Shown here: in pieces, positions 10,328 through 18,399 of the stretch
Layout of the letters: each line of letters opens with the position of its first letter
How positions within the stretch are numbered: position 1 is the first letter of the stretch
Assembly (NCBI GenBank): GCA_900540895.1
Contig: UQHV01000009.1
Coordinates: 1 to 64,000, forward strand
Direction: 5' to 3'
Length of the DNA: 64,000 nt
DNA from: an uncultured Collinsella sp.
GTDB lineage: Bacteria; Actinomycetota; Coriobacteriia; Coriobacteriales; Coriobacteriaceae
The notes under the pieces: generated by a model
The model's input: only the letters and a program-made list of their open reading frames with translations
The model's database searches: none
Told to the model about the DNA's origin: nothing
Made by a program: the position numbers and the translations under genes

Positions 10328-11338
10328 ATGGCTCGCGAGGGCGCTCGTTCTAAGGATTCTGCTAAGCCTGGCATCAAGGAAGTTGCAGCGGTGGCGGGGG
10401 TTTCGCCTACTACGGTATCTCGCGTGCTTAATAATCGCGGCTACATTAGTCAGGAAACCCGCGATAAAGTCCATGCGGCGATGGAGCGCATCAATTACAC
10501 GCCCAACGATATCGCCCGTGCCATGCTCAACGGTCGCCTGAACCTTATCGGCATGATCGTTCCCTTTGTGAGCAGCCCGTTCCATGCTCAGGTTGTGCAG
10601 GCGGTCGAGCGCACGTTGGCGGGAAACGGCTTTAAGATGTTGCTGTGCAACAGCGCCAATCGACCCGATCTTGAGCGTTCCTATATTGACATGCTCCGCC
10701 GCAATATGGTCGACGGCGTAATCGTCAACTCCCTCAATATCGGTGCCGAAGCATATGCCGAGATGGGCTTGAGCCTGGTTGGCATCGACTGCGATCTTGG
10801 CGAGGGCTCTGTCCAGATTGCAAGTGACAGCTATGGCATCGGCGAGCTCGCCACGCGCCGTCTGATTGATGACGGCTGCAGGCGTATCCTGTGCCTGCGC
10901 AGCAATAGCCGCATGCGCATGCCTGCCAATAAGCGTACCGATGCCTACCTCGATGTTGTTGAGCAGGCCGGTTTGTCCGCGCTTGTTCGTGAGGTCGAGT
11001 TCGTTAAGCCCGACGACGAAAAGGGCGCGGTCGTCGCGAAGATCCTCGATGAGAACCCCGATATTGACGGCATCTTTGCGGGAGACGACACGATGGCGGC
11101 CATCTGCCTCAACATGATGAAGCAGCGCGGCTTGAGTGCTCCGGACGATATTAAGGTCGTGGGCGCGGATGGTGCCCGCCGCACCATGACGTTTATGCCT
11201 GACCTAACAACCGTACGCCAAGATATCGATCGCATCGGAGAGCTCGCGGCGCAATCCATCATCGCTCTGATTAACGGCGATAAGCCCGAATCGAATATAA
11301 AACTCCCCGTTGAACTTATTGAGGGCAAAACCGCGTAG
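10328..11338 (+). CDS. LacI-family sucrose/fructoside regulator
   Basis: This 336-residue protein has an N-terminal LacI helix-turn-helix (GIKEVAAVAGVSPTTVSRVL, 14-33), the hinge region (MLNGRLNLIGMIVPF) and a periplasmic-binding-protein-like effector domain. It starts at ATG 10328 after GGGGAGGG. It is followed by a GH32-like gene, a sucrose-class PTS transporter and sucrose-6-phosphate hydrolase, so it is probably the local repressor, relieved by a sugar or sugar phosphate. Palindromes centred on CG before this gene and before the next one fit its DNA target. The effector is inferred from context. Confidence 0.9.
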   Translation: MAREGARSKDSAKPGIKEVAAVAGVSPTTVSRVLNNRGYISQETRDKVHAAMERINYTPNDIARAMLNGRLNLIGMIVPFVSSPFHAQVVQAVERTLAGNGFKMLLCNSANRPDLERSYIDMLRRNMVDGVIVNSLNIGAEAYAEMGLSLVGIDCDLGEGSVQIASDSYGIGELATRRLIDDGCRRILCLRSNSRMRMPANKRTDAYLDVVEQAGLSALVREVEFVKPDDEKGAVVAKILDENPDIDGIFAGDDTMAAICLNMMKQRGLSAPDDIKVVGADGARRTMTFMPDLTTVRQDIDRIGELAAQSIIALINGDKPESNIKLPVELIEGKTA

Positions 11339-11390
11339 TTCATCCCGTGCTAAAAGAATCCCTCAAACGCCACCGATAACCGTTCGCCGG

Positions 11391-11479
11391 CATATGTCAA
11401 CCGTTTGCCGACGACTGGAACTGCGAAAAGACGTATGGATATGAAAACGTTTGACATATGAAAACGATTGACATATCTT
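11391..11479 (+). promoter_or_regulatory. Promoter with tandem LacI-type operators
   Basis: Two nearly identical sites (11439-11459 and 11456-11475; core TGAAAACGTTTGACA and TGAAAACGATTGACA) have centres 16 bp apart. A weaker site is at 11391-11410 (TGTCAACCGTTTGCC). A promoter TTGACA (11451-11456) with a 17-bp spacer to TATCTT (11474-11479) lies within them, so repressor binding would block RNA polymerase. Confidence 0.7.
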
Positions 11480-11522
11480 GCAGATGTACCGAGTTAGTAT
11501 CTCGACGGAAAGGAAGTCTCGG

Positions 11523-12905
11523 ATGCATAAGGTGTATTACCAGCCTGAGGGAATTTGGGTAGGCGACATCATGCCGTACGGCGAGGATGGCACGTTCTAT
11601 CTCTATCATCAGCGTGACACGCGTAACCCCGAACCTTTCGGAGAGCCGTTTGGCTGGGCACTCGCTACGACCAAGGATTTCGTCAACTACAAGGACTTTG
11701 GCGAGAGCCTTGAGCGTGGCGGCGACGAGGAGGTCGACCAGTACGTTTATGCCGGCACGGTGTTTAAGGTGGGCGACAAGTACCATGCGCTCTACACTGG
11801 TTGCAATCGCGATAAGGTCCGCGCACGTTTGATGAAGCAGGTTCTTCTTCACGCAACGAGTGACGACGCCGTCAAGTGGGAGAAGAACATCGCCGAGACG
11901 CTGCTTCCGCCCCAGGAGGGTTACGATGACCGCAACTGGCGCGATCCCTTTGTGCTTTGGGATGAGGAGAACGAAGAGTACATGCTCATCCTCGGCACGC
12001 GTGTGGGCGAGGACAAGCGTCTGATGACCGGTCGTCTGGTCAAGTTCACCTCCAAGGACCTGGATACCTGGGAGTTCCAAGGCGACTGGTGGAATCCGGG
12101 CCTGTACACCATGTTCGAGATGCCCGATCTCTTTAAGATGGGCGACTGGTGGTATCTGGTGTTCTCTGAGTACAGTGATGGCAACAAGACCCGTTACCGC
12201 ATGTCTCGCTCTATCAACGGTCCCTGGATCACTCCTGCGGACGATTCCTTCGATGGCCGCGCGTACTATGCCGCACGTACCGCATTTGATGGCGAGCGCC
12301 GCGTTCTCTTTGGTTGGGTTCCTACGCGTGACGAGGGCGGCGACCCCAGCTCTTACCTGTGGGGTGGCACCTTTATGCCCCTCGAGATCGTTCAGCGTGC
12401 CGACGGAACGCTTGGCACCAAACTCCCCGACAGCATGCTTGGCGCCTTTGGCGAGGCTAAGGCAGTCGAGGCCTTTAAGCTTTCCTGCGAGTCGGGCAAG
12501 GTCGAGCAGGTGCTCGCTGCGGATGCCGGTTCCACCTATATGCTCGACGCCGACATCGAGCTCGCCGGTGACGCTGCCGGCTTCTCGGTAAAGCTCGCCG
12601 AGAACGCCGAGTCCGGTCTAGCCTATGAGTTCCGCGCCAACCTGCGTGAGGGCAAGCTCGAGTTTACGGCGGCCCCCCAGTATCCGTGGTTCCAGGTCAA
12701 CAACATGGGCCTCGAGCGTCCGTTGTTCTTCAAGGGCGAGGGCACTCATCATGTGCGCCTGGTCGTTGACGACGATATCGCGACCATCTTTGTCGATGAT
12801 GTTGCGCTTAACGCTCGCTTTTGCAATAAGCAGGGCCAGGGTGTGGCGCTGACGGTCACCGACGGTACGCTCAAGTGCGCAAATGCAACGATCGCATCTC
12901 TGTAA
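11523..12905 (+). CDS. GH32-like five-bladed propeller hydrolase, atypical active site
   Basis: This 460-residue protein has a GH32-type architecture: a beta-propeller (about 1-310) and a C-terminal beta-sandwich. The usual WMNDPNG is replaced by WVGDIMPYG (Asp15 as possible nucleophile). RDP is kept (140-142). The acid/base motif is EMPD (Glu199) instead of ECPD. It probably acts on a fructoside or related sugar, but family assignment and specificity are uncertain; loss of invertase activity is possible. The start chosen is ATG 11523 after AAAGGAAG. It is the first structural gene under the tandem operators and is followed by the PTS gene. Confidence 0.78.
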   Translation: MHKVYYQPEGIWVGDIMPYGEDGTFYLYHQRDTRNPEPFGEPFGWALATTKDFVNYKDFGESLERGGDEEVDQYVYAGTVFKVGDKYHALYTGCNRDKVRARLMKQVLLHATSDDAVKWEKNIAETLLPPQEGYDDRNWRDPFVLWDEENEEYMLILGTRVGEDKRLMTGRLVKFTSKDLDTWEFQGDWWNPGLYTMFEMPDLFKMGDWWYLVFSEYSDGNKTRYRMSRSINGPWITPADDSFDGRAYYAARTAFDGERRVLFGWVPTRDEGGDPSSYLWGGTFMPLEIVQRADGTLGTKLPDSMLGAFGEAKAVEAFKLSCESGKVEQVLAADAGSTYMLDADIELAGDAAGFSVKLAENAESGLAYEFRANLREGKLEFTAAPQYPWFQVNNMGLERPLFFKGEGTHHVRLVVDDDIATIFVDDVALNARFCNKQGQGVALTVTDGTLKCANATIASL

Positions 12906-12950
12906 TGGCCACAAAACGTCTTATGATTTCGTAAGGGAATGGAGAGGAAC

Positions 12951-14402
12951 ATGGACTACAAAGTAGTGTCTCAGCAAGTCGTCGATAACGTCGGCGGTCT
13001 GGAGAACATCGAGGGTGCCACGCATTGCGTTACGCGTCTGCGTCTGGTGCTCAAGGATACGAGCAAGTACAACAAGGCCGAGCTCGAGAACATCGATGGC
13101 GTCAAGGGCGTGCTGTACAACAGCGGCCAGCTCATGATCATCTTTGGTACCGGTACCGTTAACAAGGTCTACGATGAGTTTATGGCTCTGACGGGCGTCA
13201 AGGAGATCAGCGCTTCCGAGGTCAAGGGCGCCGAGGCGGACAAGAAGGGCAAGTTCTTCTCGGTCCTCAAGGTATTCTCGGACATCTTTATCCCCATCAT
13301 TCCCGCTTTCGTCGGCGCTGCTATCATCATCGGCCTTAAGTCGCTGATCGTTGCCAACGGCCTCTTTGGCATGGAGGGCAGCCTTGCCGACCACAGCGAG
13401 TTCCTCAAGAACCTCGCAAGCTTCTTTGCCATTATCGCCACCACCTTCGATTACCTGCCTGTCCTGGTTATGTACAGCGCGGTGAAGCGTTTTGGCGGTA
13501 ACCCGATTCTGGGCATCCTCGTCGGTATCGTCATGGTTCACCCGAGCCTTATGAACCGCAACACGTTCGTTATGGATCCGACGGGCGCTGAGTACTGGAA
13601 CTTCGGCCCGCTCTCCATTCCCATGGTTGCTTTCCAGGGCGGCGTGTTCCCCGCAATCCTGACCGCCTGGTTCATGGCCAAGGTCGAGAAGATTGCCCAG
13701 AAGTACATCCCCGAGGTCGTCTCGTTCGTCTTTGTCCCGACCGTCACCCTGATTCTTGCCAACGTCGCCCTGTTCACCGTGTTTGGCCCGCTCGGCAACC
13801 TGATCGGCGATGTTCTCGCTGGCGTGATCGACGTCCTGTACAACAGGATGGGCGTCTTTGGTGCCTTTGTCTTCGCCGCGTTCCTGCAGCCGCTCGTCGT
13901 TACCGGTACGCACCAGTTCATTCAGGGTATCGAGGCTAATCTCGTTGCCACGACTGGCTTCAACTACATTCAGGCCATCTGGTCCGTTTCCATCATCGCC
14001 CAGGGCGGCGGCGCCATCGGCATGTATCTCATTCACAAGAAGCATTCCAAAGAGCGCAACATCTGCATGTCGTCCTTTATCCCGACGCTGGTCGGAATCT
14101 CCGAGCCCGCTATCTTTGCTGCAAACATGCGCTACTCGATCATTCCGTTCATCTGCGCTTGCATCGGTGCAGGCTGCGGCGGTGCCTTCGTGAAGCTCTT
14201 TGAGGTGCGCGCTATCGGCCAGGGTCTGACCGGCGTACTTGGCCTGCTCATCGTCACGCCCGAGACCCTCGTGTGGTATGTGGCTGGCAATCTGATCGCT
14301 TTCTTCGTCCCGATCATCCTGATCTTTGCCTACAACAAGGCAAAGGGCGTGCCGACCACCGATGAAGAGGGCGCTGGCGCTGGCTTCGATGTCAGCTTCT
14401 AG
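12951..14402 (+). CDS. PTS EIIBC transporter, sucrose/beta-glucoside class
   Basis: This 483-residue protein has an N-terminal EIIB domain with phosphorylated Cys26 in the context THCVTRLRL. A linker leads to a ten-helix EIIC membrane domain (about 105-470) with ISEPAIF and the glucose/glucoside superfamily pattern. It imports and phosphorylates sugar at the cytoplasmic membrane. No EIIA domain is attached and none is encoded nearby, so phosphate must come from an EIIA elsewhere. ATG 12951 follows GGAGAGGAAC directly. With the downstream hydrolase it forms a sucrose phosphotransferase pathway. Confidence 0.92.
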   Translation: MDYKVVSQQVVDNVGGLENIEGATHCVTRLRLVLKDTSKYNKAELENIDGVKGVLYNSGQLMIIFGTGTVNKVYDEFMALTGVKEISASEVKGAEADKKGKFFSVLKVFSDIFIPIIPAFVGAAIIIGLKSLIVANGLFGMEGSLADHSEFLKNLASFFAIIATTFDYLPVLVMYSAVKRFGGNPILGILVGIVMVHPSLMNRNTFVMDPTGAEYWNFGPLSIPMVAFQGGVFPAILTAWFMAKVEKIAQKYIPEVVSFVFVPTVTLILANVALFTVFGPLGNLIGDVLAGVIDVLYNRMGVFGAFVFAAFLQPLVVTGTHQFIQGIEANLVATTGFNYIQAIWSVSIIAQGGGAIGMYLIHKKHSKERNICMSSFIPTLVGISEPAIFAANMRYSIIPFICACIGAGCGGAFVKLFEVRAIGQGLTGVLGLLIVTPETLVWYVAGNLIAFFVPIILIFAYNKAKGVPTTDEEGAGAGFDVSF

Positions 14403-14441
14403 TTGAGCCGTTCAGCGTAATCTGAGGATAAGTCCATTTGA

Positions 14442-14479
14442 GGAAGGGCGTTCGGCTCGTGTGAGTCGAGCGTCCTTCC
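14442..14479 (+). other. Hairpin between PTS and sucrose-6-P hydrolase
   Basis: GGAAGGGCG pairs with CGTCCTTCC around an inner CGGCTC/GAGTCG stem. It has no T-run, so it looks more like a processing or attenuation structure than a full terminator. Confidence 0.5.
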
Positions 14480-14503
14480 CCATAGACGAGAAAGTCAACG
14501 GCG

Positions 14504-15946
14504 ATGTTAAATCAAAAAAATAAGGTGACGCGCGCGGACTATGAGCAGTGGCGTGCCGGACAGGATGAGACGGCGGGTCGCATCGCGTCCGACCCCGATA
14601 GGCTCCTGTTCCATGTGGAGCCTGAGCTTGGCTGGCTCAACGACCCCAACGGTTTGGTGCAGATTGGTGATACGTATCACATCTATCACCAATACGATCC
14701 ATTCGATGCTGCGCATGGCGGTCCAGTGCTTTGGAATCATCTGACAACAAAGGATTTTGTGACGTACGAGAATCGTGGCCCTGTGCTGTTCCCCGATTCC
14801 GATTTGGATTCGAGCGGAGTGTATTCTGGTTCTGCCTTTGTACACGACGGCAAGATTCACTACTTCTATACCGGCAACGTCAAGCATTTTGATCGCGACG
14901 ATTACGACTATGTGCTGACAGGGCGCGAGCAAAATCAGATTCACATGGTCGCCGAGAACCCCGACGAATTGGGCGAGAAACGTATGGCTGTTGGGCCGCT
15001 CGATTACCCCGACGATATCGGTACGCACGTGCGCGACCCCAAGATCCTGGAGCACGACGGTATCTACTACATGGTTCTCGGCGCTCGTACGAAAGACGAT
15101 CGCGGGTGCGTGCTTGTCTATACCTCGCGCAATCTTGAGGACTGGAGCTATGCGACGCGCATTGAGTTGGACGAGAAGTCTGGCTTTATGTGGGAGTGCC
15201 CCGATCTGTTTGAGCTCGATGGCGAGCTTATTCTCGTTTGCTGTCCGCAGGGTGTGCCTGCCGATGGTTGGCATTACCGCAATCCGCATCAGTGCGTGTG
15301 GTTCTCCATCGAGGCCGATTGGGAGGCGCCGAGCTTTAAAATCGTCGGGCAGGGCATGCCCCCGATGGTCGATGCCGGTTTTGATTTCTATGCTCCGCAG
15401 TCCTTTGAGGATACTGCAGGCCGGCGTTTGATGATCGGATGGTCGGGTTGCCCCGACGCGACGGCAGAAAACCCGACGGTGGCGCGCGGGTGGCAGTGCG
15501 CGTTGACGGTGCCGCGAGAGCTGAGCATACGCGATGGTAAGCTCTGCCAGCGGCCGGCGCACGAGATTGAGAGGATGCGCGGTGACTGCGTTCGCGCGAT
15601 AGGCGGTGAAACCGTTGAGGAGCCGGGCCGCCTGTTTGATCTTGTGGTTTCCTGCGAGGGCGCCAAGATGGTCGAGCTCGAAATCCGCAAGGGTGTCTTT
15701 GTGCGCTATGCAGACGGGATGCTTACCCTCGACATGGGTGACGAAGGCTATGGGCGCGACCAGAGGTCGATTGAGCTCAGCGAGCTTCGCGACCTGCGCG
15801 TGCTTTCGGACACTACGATGGTCGAGATTTTTGCAAATGGCGGCGAGGCGGCACTTACGAGCCGTACCTATTCGCCGGCGGTTCCGGCGATGGAGCTGCA
15901 CGCCGAGGGCGCGGCATCGATGAATTTCTACCGCCTCGCGCATTAA
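14504..15946 (+). CDS. scrB: Sucrose-6-phosphate hydrolase (GH32)
   Basis: This 480-residue protein has all canonical GH32 motifs: WLNDPNG (44-50, nucleophile Asp47), RDP (177-179) and WECPD (230-234, acid/base Glu231), plus a C-terminal beta-sandwich. It cleaves sucrose-6-phosphate delivered by the adjacent PTS to glucose-6-phosphate and fructose. It is the last gene of the sucrose cluster. The ribosome-binding site (GAGAAAG) is weak for ATG 14504, but no better start precedes the conserved part. A stem-loop about 155 bp downstream may end transcription. Confidence 0.92.
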   Translation: MLNQKNKVTRADYEQWRAGQDETAGRIASDPDRLLFHVEPELGWLNDPNGLVQIGDTYHIYHQYDPFDAAHGGPVLWNHLTTKDFVTYENRGPVLFPDSDLDSSGVYSGSAFVHDGKIHYFYTGNVKHFDRDDYDYVLTGREQNQIHMVAENPDELGEKRMAVGPLDYPDDIGTHVRDPKILEHDGIYYMVLGARTKDDRGCVLVYTSRNLEDWSYATRIELDEKSGFMWECPDLFELDGELILVCCPQGVPADGWHYRNPHQCVWFSIEADWEAPSFKIVGQGMPPMVDAGFDFYAPQSFEDTAGRRLMIGWSGCPDATAENPTVARGWQCALTVPRELSIRDGKLCQRPAHEIERMRGDCVRAIGGETVEEPGRLFDLVVSCEGAKMVELEIRKGVFVRYADGMLTLDMGDEGYGRDQRSIELSELRDLRVLSDTTMVEIFANGGEAALTSRTYSPAVPAMELHAEGAASMNFYRLAH

Positions 15947-16099
15947 CCGTGTGTGGAGCACGATTGGACTTGCTGGGCGGAATGTGTCGCAGTTGCCGCA
16001 GCGAACTACCGTTTATCGCGTATAGCGACCGTTTGCGGAGTAAGTAACACTTAGTAATAAACCGTGTAGAATCTCAGATTAGCACGGAGTTTTTCCAGG

Positions 16100-16140
16100 G
16101 AGACGCTGTCCTTTGTTGTGTGCAAGGGGCGGCGTCTCTT
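16100..16140 (+). terminator. Stem-loop after sucrose cluster
   Basis: GAGACGC (16100-16106) pairs with GCGTCTC (16132-16138) followed by TTTGG. A second hairpin (GCCGCCG/CGGCGGC, 16150-16176) follows before the DegV gene. Confidence 0.5.
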
Positions 16141-16223
16141 TGGCGCTCTGCCGCCGTTGTGCAACAGTGCGGCGGCGCGTGCCATGTGTTGAAAAGCCAA
16201 TGTTGAGATGGGTCGTGATGATA

Positions 16224-17078
16224 ATGGGCAAGTACGTAATCGTGGTTGAGTCTGGTTCGGATGTGACGCCGGAGCTCTGCGAACGCTACGGTATCGTGCG
16301 CGTACCTATGCATGTCACGATTGGTGACGAGACCGTCGAGGACGGCTCGATCGATCCGCTCGAGATTTATTCGCGCTGCAACGAGTTTGGCGTGATGCCC
16401 AAGACCAGCGGCTGCGCGCCGGCAGATTTTGCGCACGTGTACGATCGCATCCATGCCGAGCAGCCCGATGCGACTATTCTGCACCTTGCGTATTCCGAGG
16501 CCACGACCTGCTCACACCAGTCTTCTAAGATTGCCGCCAAGGGTCGCGACTACGTCTACTCCATGGACACGCGTTTTGTCTCGGTGGGCCAGTCGCTTGT
16601 TGCCGTCGAGACCGCCAAATACATCGAGGCTCACCCCGATGCCACCGTCGACGAAATCTTTGCATTTACGAATTCCGTCATGGACCGTGTGCTGCTGGGC
16701 TTTGTTCCTACCGACCTAGCCTTCCTTAAGGCGGGCGGTCGTCTATCCAACGTGGCATTCCTCGGTGCCCATCTGCTCAAGATTAAGCCCTGCATTGAGG
16801 TAACGGGCGGCAAGTTCGTGGCAACCAAGAAGTTCCGCGGCTCTATGCTCAAGTGCGCCCGCGCCTTTATTGACCACATGGTTGCGAAGGGCGAGATTGA
16901 CTACTCGCATATTGGCCTGGCGTATTCGGTAGGCCTTTCCCAGGAGCTGCGCGACGACATGGAAGTCTATGCGCACGACCTGGGCTTTAAGGACGTTACC
17001 TGGACTCAGGTCGGCGGTGTCATCTCGAGCCATTGCGGCCCGACCGCCTTCGGTGCGGTGCTCACGCTTAAGGCGTAA
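16224..17078 (+). CDS. DegV-family fatty-acid-binding protein
   Basis: This 284-residue protein has the DegV layout: an N-terminal segment starting KYVIVVESGSDV, the PKTSGCAPADF motif and a C-terminal domain ending with CGPTAFGAVL. The family binds fatty acids, and some members (FakB) present them to fatty-acid kinase FakA for incorporation into lipids. No fakA is nearby. The frame extends upstream to 16113, but that part is proline/arginine-rich and runs through a hairpin, so ATG 16224 (or 16218) is preferred. Confidence 0.88.
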   Translation: MGKYVIVVESGSDVTPELCERYGIVRVPMHVTIGDETVEDGSIDPLEIYSRCNEFGVMPKTSGCAPADFAHVYDRIHAEQPDATILHLAYSEATTCSHQSSKIAAKGRDYVYSMDTRFVSVGQSLVAVETAKYIEAHPDATVDEIFAFTNSVMDRVLLGFVPTDLAFLKAGGRLSNVAFLGAHLLKIKPCIEVTGGKFVATKKFRGSMLKCARAFIDHMVAKGEIDYSHIGLAYSVGLSQELRDDMEVYAHDLGFKDVTWTQVGGVISSHCGPTAFGAVLTLKA

Positions 17079-17108
17079 GGTCTGGCGTCTATCGATTTCT
17101 ATTGCCTC

Positions 17109-17143
17109 AGCGGCGGGCGGGTTGCGATAACCTTCCCGCCGCT
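17109..17143 (+). terminator. Terminator-like hairpin after degV
   Basis: AGCGGCGGG (17109-17117) pairs with CCCGCCGCT (17135-17143), a 9-bp GC stem followed by CTTGCG. Confidence 0.55.
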
Positions 17144-17264
17144 CTTGCGTAGGGCCAAATAGGACAACCCAATTGACCGCTAAACCGTTTCGCCATCATG
17201 CGTATGGGCTAGAATGATTCTGGCATTTATGTAGCTAAAACCAATGAGAGGCAAGGTAGCGGGA

Positions 17265-18083
17265 ATGGCTGAGATGACGCTCGAGGGTGTGGACGCTCGT
17301 CCCGAGGACTCTGCGTTTGCCCTGGGCCGCGTACATTCGATTGAGACGATGGGAACGGTCGATGGACCCGGCATCCGCTTTGTGGTGTTTGTTCAGGGCT
17401 GCCCCATGCGCTGTGCGTATTGCCACAACCCCGATACCTGGTCGGTTAGCGGCGGCACCATGGTGACCGTCGAGCACCTGATGGACGAGTTCCAGAGCAA
17501 CCATGAGTTTTACCGCAGCGGCGGTATTACGGTGTCCGGCGGCGAGCCGCTCCTGCAGCCCGAGTTTTTGGCCGATCTGTTCCGTGCAATGCACAACAAC
17601 CCCGATGGTCGCGTGCATACCTGCCTTGACAGCTGCGGATATGCGTTTGACCCCAACCATCCCGAGAAGTTCGATGCCGTTCTCAGCGAGACCGACATGG
17701 TGCTGCTCGACATCAAACATGCCGATCCGGCTGAGCATAAAAAGCTGACCGGCTGCGATCCTGCGCGCATCCTGGCGTTTGGCGATGAGCTTGCCCGTCG
17801 CAAGATTAAGGTCGTTATCCGCCACGTGGTGGTGCCGGGCATTACCGACACGGTGGAGGAGTGCGAGGCACTCGGTCGCCTGATCGCTCCATGGCACAAC
17901 GTGGTGGGCTTGGAAATGCTGCCGTATCACACGATGGGCGTCGTCAAGTACGAGCAACTGGGCATTCCCTATAAGCTCGAGGGCGTGCCCCAGATGGATA
18001 CCGCGCGCATGCCCGAGCTGCGCAACGCCGTCATGACGGGCATGAAAAAGCGCCGCGCGGAACTCAAAAACGCTATCGGCTAG
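17265..18083 (+). CDS. pflA: Pyruvate formate-lyase-activating enzyme
   Basis: This 272-residue radical SAM enzyme has the CxxxCxxC cluster-binding motif CPMRCAYC (Cys46, 50, 53), followed by HNPDTW and a GGEP motif (SGGEPLLQ). It uses a 4Fe-4S cluster and S-adenosylmethionine to place the radical on the glycine of PFL, here expected to be Gly58 of the separate small subunit. It lies about 7.2 kb after that gene, separated by the sucrose cluster and degV. ATG 17265 is chosen because GAGAGG lies 11 bases upstream; the in-frame ATG at 17244 has no site. Confidence 0.93.
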   Translation: MAEMTLEGVDARPEDSAFALGRVHSIETMGTVDGPGIRFVVFVQGCPMRCAYCHNPDTWSVSGGTMVTVEHLMDEFQSNHEFYRSGGITVSGGEPLLQPEFLADLFRAMHNNPDGRVHTCLDSCGYAFDPNHPEKFDAVLSETDMVLLDIKHADPAEHKKLTGCDPARILAFGDELARRKIKVVIRHVVVPGITDTVEECEALGRLIAPWHNVVGLEMLPYHTMGVVKYEQLGIPYKLEGVPQMDTARMPELRNAVMTGMKKRRAELKNAIG

Positions 18084-18104
18084 CGAGCCATTTTCGCTCC
18101 CCAA

Positions 18105-18139
18105 GGGCACTCATTGGGGACAGACTTAAATGAGTGCCC
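18105..18139 (+). repeat. GGGACAG-loop hairpin, copy 1 (family III)
   Basis: GGGCACTCATT (18105-18115) pairs perfectly with AATGAGTGCCC (18129-18139). The loop is GGGGACAGACTTA. The loop is shared with hairpins at 33.2, 41.2 and 42.4 kb, whose stems are different. Confidence 0.65.
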
Positions 18140-18174
18140 CTGGGCACCAAGTTGATTGCCAAAGAGCCCCGTCA

Positions 18175-18241
18175 AGTTGCGGTGGAATAGTTCTTGTTTT
18201 ACGGCTTATGCCGCCCAAATAGGAACTATTCCACCGCAACT
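18175..18241. repeat. ~65-bp hairpin element II-1
   Basis: A 19-bp perfect stem (AGTTGCGGTGGAATAGTTC with its complement at 18223-18241) encloses a 29-nt loop with a small inner ACGGC/GCCG pairing. Very similar outer sequence recurs at 43.44 kb. It lies in the ~316-bp gap between pflA and the next gene, which otherwise holds family III copy 1 and promoter sequence. Confidence 0.75.
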
Positions 18242-18399
18242 GCGTTTTGGGTGGAGATGCGCAACAGAATCGTGCCATTTGGATAAATACGCTTGTGGTT
18301 TCTTTAAAGACACCTTAAACGCCGCTGAATATCTTTGGAAAGAAATGCCTGCTCGGTATTATGCTGCTCGTATATGAACGGTAGCAGTCAGGAGACCAC

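Noticed and set aside
18156..18377. 73-codon frame between pflA and the beta-lactamase-like gene
   Set aside because: It covers a perfect hairpin repeat, so the frame reflects the repeat and not a gene.
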